Origin: a gamma proteobacterium HdN1
Lineage (GTDB): Bacteria; Pseudomonadota; Gammaproteobacteria; Pseudomonadales; Ketobacteraceae
DNA length: 64,000 nt
Assembly (NCBI GenBank): GCA_000198515.1
Contig: FP929140.1
Coordinates: 594,527 to 658,526, forward strand
Reading direction: 5' to 3'
The notes beneath the pieces are model-generated. The model ran no database searches. It worked only from the letters and a program-made list of their open reading frames with translations, and was not told the DNA's origin. How positions within the stretch are numbered: the first letter of the stretch is position 1; each line of letters opens with the position of its first letter. Below, one piece after another: positions 57,140 to 64,000 of this stretch. Both the position numbers and the translations under genes were made by a program.

Positions 57140-57583
57140 GAAACCCCTTTATTTTTATCAATAATGCAGAAAGGATGAACGCGTATTGCCACTCGGCTTA
57201 CGCTGCCGCTCCTCGTTCTCGTTGCAGTATTCTGATCGGGTGTTTAGGCGCAACAGCCGGTAAAACGCAGAGACTGCTCCCCCTTTGATGCTAGCAAAAC
57301 TCGATCGTTATGCAATTTTCCGGCGCTGCTTGCGTCTTCCATGCCCCTAGCTTAGGAGGTTGAGATGTGAGGGCACGCGTGAGGCGCATCATCGTGCATG
57401 AGCGCACCATTTCGGAGCTTTCCTGATGTTGTGATCTTCTCTTTGAGAATCTGAAACCATAGATATTCGTGCTTACCTATGTCGCAAGCTCATGATTCTG
57501 AAGTTTTTTTGGATTACAAAAGAATCTGGCACAAGCATTGCTCTGTCCCTAGCAGACACGAAACAGTCGCTATCGGAGGAGTA
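57140..57583. other. Intergenic region upstream of nirB and the porin gene
   Basis: This 444-bp divergent region should carry the promoters of both the porin and nirB. An open frame continues upstream of nirB to 57479 but is not needed. I looked for an FNR-type TTGAT-N4-ATCAA site and did not find a convincing one. Confidence 0.55.
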
Positions 57584-60121
57584 ATGAATAAGTTAAATCT
57601 AGTCGTGATCGGCAACGGCATGGTTGGTCACCACTTTCTGGAGCAACTGCACGAAGCCGGGCTGACTGCGCAGTTCAACGTGACCGTTATCGGCGAAGAA
57701 CGCCACATCGCTTATGACCGCGTTCATCTTTCTGAATATTTTCAAGGCAAGGGTGCTGCTGAACTGGCGCTCGGAACGGCGGAGCAATACGCCACTTGGG
57801 GCTACCGTTTGCTGCTGGGCGTAAAGGCCACGGCCATTGATCCTGAAAGCCACACAGTCAGCCTCGCGGATGGCAGTAGGTTGCCTTGGGATAAGCTGGT
57901 GCTGGCTACCGGCTCATTCCCGTTTGTTCCGCCAATCCCAGGTAAAGATCGCCCCGGCTGTCTGGTGTATCGCACGCTGGAGGATCTTGATGCGATTCGT
58001 GAGGCCGCTGCCAGCGCCAATACGGGCGTTGTGGTCGGGGGTGGCCTGTTGGGACTGGAGGCTGCCAACGCCCTGCGCGGGCTGAACCTTGACACTGCGG
58101 TCGTCGAATTTGCACCCCGCCTGATGCCCGCCCAGGTCGATAACGAAGGTGGTGAGCTGCTGCGCGAAAAAATCCAAGCGCTGGGCGTACAGGTGCTTAC
58201 CGGTCGCGCTACCCAGCATATCGAAGATGGCGAAAACGCCAACCACCGGATGGTGTTCCAAGACGGCAAAATGCTGGAAACCGACCTAATCGTGTTTTCG
58301 GCAGGTATCCGCCCCCGCGATGAACTGGCCCGCGCCTGCGGCCTGACGCTTTGCGAACGCGGCGGCGTCGATGTTGATGATTTCTGCCGTACCAGCCATC
58401 CGGATATTCTTGCCATCGGTGAAGTGGCCGCATGGAGAAACTGCGTATTCGGTCTGGTTGCGCCGGGTTATCAGATGGCAAAAGTTGCGGTGTCCACCTT
58501 GGGTGGTGGTGACAAGCGTTTCACGGGAGCCGATATGAGCACCAAGCTCAAGTTGTTGGGCGTGGATGTAGGCGCGATCGGTGATGCCCAAGCGACCCAG
58601 AACGCAGGCGCGAAGGTCTACCGTTATCTTGATCAGATCAAACAACACTACCGCAAGATGGTGGTTTCTGCCGATGGCCGTCGTTTGCTCGGCGCGATGT
58701 TGGTGGGGGATAACAGCACCTATGACACGCTCATGCAATACTACCGCAACCGCATGGATCTGCCGGAGCAGGCCGAAAGCCTGATCCTGCCCGCCAGCGC
58801 CGGCAAGGCGCCAGCGCTTGGCATGGATGCGTTGCCCGACAGCGCCATCATCTGCTCCTGCCATAACGTCAGCAAGGGCGACATCGTCGGCTGCATCCAA
58901 GGCGGCTGCAGTTCACTGGCCGAAGTGAAGGATAAGACTCGTGCGGCCACCGGCTGCGGTGGCTGTGCAAGCCAGCTCAAGAGCCTAGTGGATCATCAGA
59001 TGGCGGCGATGGGAATGGCCGTCAGTACCGCGATCTGTGAGCACTTCAACCACACCCGTCAGGAACTGGAGCATATCATCCGAGCAGAGGGAATCCGCAG
59101 CTTCAGCGAGCTGCGCGACCGCCACGGCAAAGGCTTGGGCTGCGACATCTGTAAGCCCACGGTTGGCAATATCCTTGCGTCGGCATGGAATGGCTATGTG
59201 CTCGACGAGGGCCGCGCCGCCCTGCAGGATACCAACGATGCCTTCCTTGCCAACATGCAGAAGGATGGTACGTTCTCGGTGGTGCCGCGCATCGCCGGCG
59301 GTGAAATCACGCCAGACAAGCTAATCGTGATTGGTGAAGTGGCACGCGACTTCGGCCTGTACACCAAACTCACCGGCGGCCAGCGGATTGACCTGTTCGG
59401 CGCCCGTCTGAACCAGTTGCCCGCCATCTGGAAGCGACTGACCGATGCAGGCTTTGAGACCGGTCAGGCCTACGGAAAATCGGTGCGTACCGTAAAAAGC
59501 TGCGTCGGTAGTACATGGTGCCGTTATGGCGTGGGAGATAGCGTCAAACTCGCGATTGATCTGGAAAACCGCTACAAGGGCATCCGCTCGCCACACAAGC
59601 TGAAGTTTGCTGTAAGTGGCTGTACGCGCGAATGCGCCGAAGCACAATCCAAGGATTTTGGCGTGATCGCCACAGAAAAGGGTTGGAACCTGTACGTAGC
59701 CGGTAACGGTGGCATGCGTCCACGGCATGCGGATCTATTCGCTCAGGACTTGGACACCGAAACCTTAATACGCACAATTGACCGGCTGATGATTTTCTAC
59801 ATCCGTACCGCTGACCGCCTGCAACGCACAGCGCGCTGGTTGGAAAACCTAGAGGGCGGCCTTGAGTACCTGCGCAAGGTGATCCTGAACGATTCTCTGG
59901 GCATCAACGCGGATCTTGACCGGCAGATGGAGCAATTAGTGGCCAGCTTCCATTGTGAGTGGCAAGCTACTCTGGAAAATCCGGAAAGCCTCAAACGCTT
60001 CCGTCAGACCATTAACGACGACGGTGATGACCCGGAAATCCTGTTCGTGCCAGAGCGCGGCCAGATTCGCCCAGCCAGTGAAAGTGAGCGGGCAGGGCGC
60101 ATTCCGCTGGTAGCACTCTAA
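57584..60121 (+). CDS. nirB: Assimilatory NADH-nitrite reductase, large subunit
   Basis: The 845-residue cytoplasmic enzyme reduces nitrite to ammonium. The start at 57584 has GGAGGAG six bases upstream. Order: FAD/NAD(P)H domains (LVVIGNGMVGHH, GVVVGGGLLGLEAAN), a BFD-like [2Fe-2S] domain (CSCHNVSKGDIVGC then ATGCGGC, near residue 425-465), a second Cys-rich repeat (GLGCDICKP) and the sirohaem/[4Fe-4S] domain (SCVGSTWCRYGVGDS and VSGCTRECAEAQ). The length equals that of E. coli NirB. nirD follows after 95 bp. Confidence 0.97.
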   Translation: MNKLNLVVIGNGMVGHHFLEQLHEAGLTAQFNVTVIGEERHIAYDRVHLSEYFQGKGAAELALGTAEQYATWGYRLLLGVKATAIDPESHTVSLADGSRLPWDKLVLATGSFPFVPPIPGKDRPGCLVYRTLEDLDAIREAAASANTGVVVGGGLLGLEAANALRGLNLDTAVVEFAPRLMPAQVDNEGGELLREKIQALGVQVLTGRATQHIEDGENANHRMVFQDGKMLETDLIVFSAGIRPRDELARACGLTLCERGGVDVDDFCRTSHPDILAIGEVAAWRNCVFGLVAPGYQMAKVAVSTLGGGDKRFTGADMSTKLKLLGVDVGAIGDAQATQNAGAKVYRYLDQIKQHYRKMVVSADGRRLLGAMLVGDNSTYDTLMQYYRNRMDLPEQAESLILPASAGKAPALGMDALPDSAIICSCHNVSKGDIVGCIQGGCSSLAEVKDKTRAATGCGGCASQLKSLVDHQMAAMGMAVSTAICEHFNHTRQELEHIIRAEGIRSFSELRDRHGKGLGCDICKPTVGNILASAWNGYVLDEGRAALQDTNDAFLANMQKDGTFSVVPRIAGGEITPDKLIVIGEVARDFGLYTKLTGGQRIDLFGARLNQLPAIWKRLTDAGFETGQAYGKSVRTVKSCVGSTWCRYGVGDSVKLAIDLENRYKGIRSPHKLKFAVSGCTRECAEAQSKDFGVIATEKGWNLYVAGNGGMRPRHADLFAQDLDTETLIRTIDRLMIFYIRTADRLQRTARWLENLEGGLEYLRKVILNDSLGINADLDRQMEQLVASFHCEWQATLENPESLKRFRQTINDDGDDPEILFVPERGQIRPASESERAGRIPLVAL

Positions 60122-60216
60122 CGCCAAACCTCACTGCCATAAGAAACCATCAACCGAAAACCGAAGCCGGCAGCACATGCCGGCAACCCTTATCAAAAAT
60201 GTAAGTGGACAGGATC

Positions 60217-60582
60217 ATGAGTGAACATAGCAGCTGGATCAGTGTAGGTAAGCGCGGTGACTTAGTGCCAGGCGCGGGCGTTGGAGCTCGCGTCGGTCAA
60301 CAGCAGATAGCGATTTTCTGGCTGGAAGAATCTCCAGAACAGCTTTACGCAACCGCCAATCTGTGCCCCTTCGCGGGCGTCAATATCATTGCCCGCGGCA
60401 TCGTTGGCGATATTGGCGGTGAACCGGTAGTCGCCAGCCCGCTGCACAAGGAGCATTTTTCACTGCTCGATGGGCGCTGCTTCGAGCATCCGGAAGTGTC
60501 GCTTCCGATTTGGCAGGCTCGATTGCAGGGCGATGATCTGCAAGTCCGCGAGCCAGAAATCATGCAACTTCTGGTAAGTTGA
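60217..60582 (+). CDS. nirD: Nitrite reductase small subunit
   Basis: The 121-residue protein has the Rieske-like fold of NirD but no Cys/His cluster ligands, as is normal for this subunit. LCPFAGVNIIARGIVGD and SPLHKEHFSLLDGRC are readable. ATG 60217 is preferred to the GTG at 60205. No nitrate reductase or transporter gene follows; a murA-like gene does. Confidence 0.93.
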   Translation: MSEHSSWISVGKRGDLVPGAGVGARVGQQQIAIFWLEESPEQLYATANLCPFAGVNIIARGIVGDIGGEPVVASPLHKEHFSLLDGRCFEHPEVSLPIWQARLQGDDLQVREPEIMQLLVS

Positions 60583-60733
60583 ACAGCTTGAGTACAGCTT
60601 TCCTGTGGTAGGATTCGCGCAAATTGAAGCTGAATGCCATATGCTCTGTTAGTACGGGAACGAAGATCTGCTCCAAATGACGCAAGTTCTCTGTCTTGGA
60701 GTCAAGCTGCTTGATGTAGCGGGCAACCGCCAT
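60560..60733 (-). CDS. Possible short gene or remnant opposite the nirD end
   Basis: A 57-codon minus-strand frame (start MAVARYIKQLDSKTENLRHL, end FNLPEVA) fills most of the nirD-murA gap and overlaps the nirD 3' end by 23 bp. The composition looks protein-like, but there is no ribosome site, and a TTGTTAG repeat lies just upstream (60735-60757). It may be a degraded gene end. The remaining gap shows nothing else. Confidence 0.25.
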   Translation of the reverse strand: MAVARYIKQLDSKTENLRHLEQIFVPVLTEHMAFSFNLRESYHRKAVLKLFNLPEVA

Positions 60734-60826
60734 ATGTTGTTAGTTGTTAGTTGTTAATAGGCATACAGATATCAGATTTTTCGGAATGTACATAAAACAG
60801 ATGAGCAATGGTCAGGTGACACATCC

Positions 60827-62131
60827 ATGATTGATATTCTCAAGAGCAGGCTGGACGTCCTTCCCTCGAAACTTACCATCGAAGGTGGTCAAAAGGTCAG
60901 CGGCAAAGTTCGCGTAAGTGGTGCAAAAAACGCTGCTACGCGGATACTGGCAGCTTCAATGCTCACCACAGAAACTGTAACACTCACGAACTTCCCCACC
61001 CAAATCGTGGACGCCATGCACAAGATGCGGTTCATTCGTTCGCTGGGTGTCGACATTGACATCAACCACGAAGCAGAAGCGATTGAAATCAATGCAGAGG
61101 AAGTCAGCAAAGACGTCGTAGAAAGCTATAATGTTCCCATCCGCACCACCTATCTGCTTGCCGCAGGGCAAATCGCTCGCAACGGCATCGCACGAATCCC
61201 GTACCCCGGCGGCTGCAAGATTGGCAGCCGTGGCTATGATCTGCACATCATGGTATGGGAAAAACTCGGCTGCACAGTAGAAGAAATGCCCGATTATATT
61301 GAGATCAGGGGCAAGTTTGCGGGTACCGCCATCGACTTTCCTATCTCCACCATTGGTGGAACGGAAAACGCACTGCTCTGCACTGCTGTAGCCAGCGGTC
61401 AGTCCGAGATCCGTAACGCCTATATCAGCCCTGAAGTCCAGAATCTGATCGAATTTCTACGCCGCATGGGCGCAGATATTGAGGTTTTCGGCAACAGTCT
61501 GGTGCGAGTGCGTGGTATGGGCGGGCTATTGCACGGTGCGCGCATGGCCATCATGCCGGATCGCATTGAGGCTCTAACGTGGATTTCGCTCGCCATTCTG
61601 ACCGGTGGAACGCTGCAGATCGACGACGTGCCCTTTGGCGATATGGAGATTCCGCTGATTCACTTGCAGGAAGCCGGCATTGACTTGTTCCGCAATAATA
61701 CCAGCGTCTTGGTGAGCCCCAGCTGCCTGACGTCAGGCCACGTTCAGCCGTTTGAACTGGCATGTGGGACACACCCCGGCGTCATTTCTGATATGCAACC
61801 GTTCTACGTCATGCTCGGCCTTGCTGCGCAGGGCGTTTCCCGCGTCTATGACTACCGCTACCCACAGCGCATCGGCTATGTGTCTGAGCTGCAGAAGTTT
61901 GCCCCAGAAGCCTTCGAAGCGGAATCAGGAAAAATCACCATTCGCGGTATCACCCAGTTGCGTGCAGCCGAAGCAAACTCGACCGATCTTCGCGGCAGCA
62001 TGGCAATGATCATGGCAGGCATCTTGGCGCAAGGCACCTCGACGATACACGGCGTAGAAATGGCGTTGCGCGGATACAACGATCTGCTTGGCAAACTTCG
62101 GCAAACAGGTATTTCCATCCATGCCGGCTGA
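60827..62131 (+). CDS. murA: Divergent MurA (UDP-GlcNAc enolpyruvyl transferase) paralogue
   Basis: The 434-residue protein has the MurA/EPSP-synthase fold. GAKNAATRIL replaces the usual GAKNAALPIL. The catalytic Cys is kept (YPGGCKIGSRGYDLHI, about residue 128), as are the Arg in VPIRTTY, the Asp in SDMQPF and the Arg in STDLRGSM. It should therefore transfer enolpyruvate to a UDP-sugar, the first step of peptidoglycan synthesis. The sequence differs enough from standard proteobacterial MurA that it may be a second copy or serve a special pathway. It overlaps the murB-like gene by 11 bp. Confidence 0.85.
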   Translation: MIDILKSRLDVLPSKLTIEGGQKVSGKVRVSGAKNAATRILAASMLTTETVTLTNFPTQIVDAMHKMRFIRSLGVDIDINHEAEAIEINAEEVSKDVVESYNVPIRTTYLLAAGQIARNGIARIPYPGGCKIGSRGYDLHIMVWEKLGCTVEEMPDYIEIRGKFAGTAIDFPISTIGGTENALLCTAVASGQSEIRNAYISPEVQNLIEFLRRMGADIEVFGNSLVRVRGMGGLLHGARMAIMPDRIEALTWISLAILTGGTLQIDDVPFGDMEIPLIHLQEAGIDLFRNNTSVLVSPSCLTSGHVQPFELACGTHPGVISDMQPFYVMLGLAAQGVSRVYDYRYPQRIGYVSELQKFAPEAFEAESGKITIRGITQLRAAEANSTDLRGSMAMIMAGILAQGTSTIHGVEMALRGYNDLLGKLRQTGISIHAG

Positions 62132-63104
62132 GCATACAGATCTTGACTGGGCATCCGTTACCCAAGCACTGTTGGATCTTGGGATAGGCAAGCTGTACGA
62201 GAATGCCGATTTGCGCCAATGCAGTCGTTGGCGTATCGGGGGGCGCGCTTCTTTGTTAGTGGAACCCTCCAGCATTGATGCGCTCGCCAGCCTGAAGCAA
62301 TTTCTTTGTGCCAAGCAGATTCCTCATCTCGTGATCGGTGATGGCGCAAATCTGCTGTTTGATGATGCAGGCGTTGAGGGCGTGGTGATCCGCCTCGGCA
62401 AATCGTTATCAGGGATACGCGTTGATGGTGATCTGTTGTCCGTAGACGCGGGCGTGTGGGTTCCGAGGCTCGCGCATGCCTCATTGCTCGCCGGCTTGAC
62501 CGGCCTTGAACACATTGTGGGAATACCCGGAACCGTGGGCGGGCTCGTTTGCATGAACGGCGGGAGCCAACGCAGAGGCATTGGCGACAATGTTGTTGAT
62601 GTGACTGCCGTTGACGGCAATGGTGACGTCATTCGTCTCGATGCCAGCGAGTGTGGGTTCGCTTATCGTACCTCCCGATTCCAGTCAGGGCTGACTGTAG
62701 CCGCCTGTACCCTTCGCCTCCAGCCGGGCGACAAAAAGGCTATCCGGCGGGAGATGCTGGAAATTCTGCATTCTCGGCGCACACGATTTCCTCTAAAACT
62801 CCCCAACTGCGGTTCAGTATTCGTCAGTAACCCAGCCATGTACGATCTCGTGGGCCCTCCAGGCAAAGCAATCGAGCTCGTTGGGTTAAAAGGCGTGCGA
62901 CGTGGTGGAGCGAGAGTTTCTCCGCAACATGCAAACTTCATTGTCAACGAAGGCAATGCCAGCTCAACGGATGTTCTGACGCTAATCGCCGATATTCGGA
63001 GTGAAGTCCATAAGCAAACCGGATACTGGATGGAGTCAGAAGTCCGTTATGTGGCTCCCAACTGCAGCATTTTCCCTGCTCATTGCGCAAAAGAGATGAC
63101 ATGA
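62121..63104 (+). CDS. murB: MurB-like UDP-N-acetylenolpyruvoylglucosamine reductase
   Basis: The 327-residue flavoenzyme should reduce the MurA product to UDP-N-acetylmuramate. RWRIGGRASLLVEP, IGDGANLLF, GIPGTVGGLVCMNGGSQRRG, FAYRTSRFQSG and NCGSVFVSNP cover the FAD site and the catalytic Ser; the final Glu lies in MESEVRYV. The YRTSRF block is of the shorter type. The start overlaps the murA end, so the two enzymes are made together. A separate cell-wall cluster is not in the window. Confidence 0.88.
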   Translation: MPAEHTDLDWASVTQALLDLGIGKLYENADLRQCSRWRIGGRASLLVEPSSIDALASLKQFLCAKQIPHLVIGDGANLLFDDAGVEGVVIRLGKSLSGIRVDGDLLSVDAGVWVPRLAHASLLAGLTGLEHIVGIPGTVGGLVCMNGGSQRRGIGDNVVDVTAVDGNGDVIRLDASECGFAYRTSRFQSGLTVAACTLRLQPGDKKAIRREMLEILHSRRTRFPLKLPNCGSVFVSNPAMYDLVGPPGKAIELVGLKGVRRGGARVSPQHANFIVNEGNASSTDVLTLIADIRSEVHKQTGYWMESEVRYVAPNCSIFPAHCAKEMT

Positions 63105-63186
63105 GACATACAAAACTCCCATTGCTTCTTTTTCTTCGAGGCTTATCCTTTCGCACATCTTTCTATCCGCATCAAGAGGTATGTCG

Positions 63187-64000
63187 ATGAGCAGTCGTGC
63201 GGTCGTACAAGGACAAGAGCAAAGACAGGGAGACAGTGTTCATGCTGCCGATGCGAACAGCGCGAGCCTGACCCGCAACGCAATTCTTACCAGCAACGGT
63301 TGGCGAGCCGCAGGTGTTCGGCGAGGCAGCAGCCTGTTGAACCGCTTGGCTGCAAGCGACGGACAAGCGGGAAAAACTGCGCGCTTCATTCGTCACGCGT
63401 GGGAACGGCGCGTACATAAAGAACGATTCATTGATGCAGGCAAGACGCCGTACCAGCGGATTGCGGGCGACGATATCATGGAAGTGCGCTATTACCCGCC
63501 GCAGGATTCCGGTGCGTTCCAAATTGATCACGATGAAGTCGTGCCCGTGCAGGCCCGCCATCGAGTGCCGGTACTGCTAGTGCCGCCGCTCGGCGTTTAT
63601 GGCTGGGTGTACGATCTTATGGCAGAGCGTAGTTGGGTGCGCTTCCTCAATGCGCTCGGCTTTGACGTGTACCTAGTAGACTGGGGCGCGCCGCAGCGCG
63701 CCCAAGCAAGCGACCTGACCTTAGAAAACTACGTCAATCGCTGGATGGTGCAAGCGGTGGGTGCGGTTCAGGAGCACAGTGGCGAAAAGGAAATCTCATT
63801 AGTAGGTTACTGCATGGGAGGCTTGCTCTGCTTGCTCTACACAGCAGCGCATGGTGACGGCCAAGTAAAGAACCTGGTGACCATCGCAAGCCCAATCGAC
63901 TTTCACGCAAATCCGGGCGGTGGAAAGGTTTTGCAGATCGTCAATTCAGGTGCGAACAAACTGGGCATCAAAAAGGTAGCACGCGCAACTCGGCGTGTTG
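63187..64000 (+). CDS. PHA synthase-like alpha/beta hydrolase, 3' end outside window
   Basis: The first 271 codons are in the window and stay open to the right edge. AGAGG lies seven bases before ATG 63187. After a ~95-residue disordered, Arg-rich N-terminus comes the fold of polyhydroxyalkanoate synthases: VPVLLVPPLGVYGWVYDL, GFDVYLVDWGAP and the lipase-like box GYCMGG with Cys nucleophile (about residue 206). The layout resembles class III PhaC, which needs a PhaE partner; no such gene is visible. It would polymerise hydroxyacyl-CoA into granules, or be a related acyltransferase. Confidence 0.82.
   Translation, partial: MSSRAVVQGQEQRQGDSVHAADANSASLTRNAILTSNGWRAAGVRRGSSLLNRLAASDGQAGKTARFIRHAWERRVHKERFIDAGKTPYQRIAGDDIMEVRYYPPQDSGAFQIDHDEVVPVQARHRVPVLLVPPLGVYGWVYDLMAERSWVRFLNALGFDVYLVDWGAPQRAQASDLTLENYVNRWMVQAVGAVQEHSGEKEISLVGYCMGGLLCLLYTAAHGDGQVKNLVTIASPIDFHANPGGGKVLQIVNSGANKLGIKKVARATRRV

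Overview
The window is bacterial and gammaproteobacterial. The best evidence is a conserved housekeeping block, yicC / rph / exonuclease III / pyrE / slmA / argB / algC / coaBC / radC / rpmB / rpmG / mutM / coaD (36.3-51.7 kb). It follows the order known from Escherichia and Pseudomonas, except that dut is missing between algC and coaBC. The long membrane-anchored AlgC, an exonuclease III in the place where pseudomonads carry crc, and an AlgP-like lysine/alanine-rich protein suggest a Pseudomonadales-like lineage. The sequence alone does not fix the genus.

Layout. (1) 1-9.65 kb is an accessory metal-resistance island on the minus strand: a P1B-type ATPase running off the left edge, an HME-RND efflux set (CzcA/CzcB/CzcC-like) and a His-rich CzcI-like protein. 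Three gene remnants follow: the 3' end of a DUF3363-type conjugative relaxase, the 3' third of a Tn3-family transposase with its 38-bp terminal repeat, and a scrap of cstA. (2) 9.6-11.2 kb holds sodC and an OXA-9-like class D beta-lactamase. (3) 11.3-18.5 kb holds queG, an unknown CxxC protein, an orphan solute-binding-like lipidless secreted protein, a two-domain Mop protein, a TetR regulator and a CocE/NonD lipoprotein hydrolase. (4) 18.7-36.3 kb is the most unusual region: ten codirectional genes (srfA, srfB, srfC, a one-TM protein, a secreted vWA protein, an ABC ATPase, an FtsX-like permease, a cysteine-less sulfatase-modifying-factor-fold protein and two coiled-coil lipoproteins). A divergent vWA gene beside them has an N-terminal half that looks paralogous to SrfA. 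(5) 36.3-51.7 kb is the housekeeping block, with ggt inserted beside coaD. (6) 51.8-57.1 kb holds the histone-H1-like protein, a Nudix hydrolase with an aldehyde dehydrogenase, and a porin with a PstS-like protein. (7) 57.6-64 kb holds nirBD, a divergent murA with murB, and a PHA-synthase-like gene running off the right edge.

How parts may work together. The efflux genes form a cytoplasm-to-outside metal export route: ATPase into the periplasm, then the RND tripartite pump outwards. The srf-centred locus encodes an actin-fold ATPase, a dynamin-like GTPase, several single-pass membrane or secreted proteins with vWA or SUMF1 folds, an ABC/FtsX pair and lipoproteins. I read it as one envelope-spanning, NTP-driven machine of unknown output. 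The individual srfABC families are known by name; the full assembly is the best candidate here for an undescribed system. No rRNA, tRNA or CRISPR array was recognised. All family assignments come from reading the sequence and from memory of the families; no searches were run.
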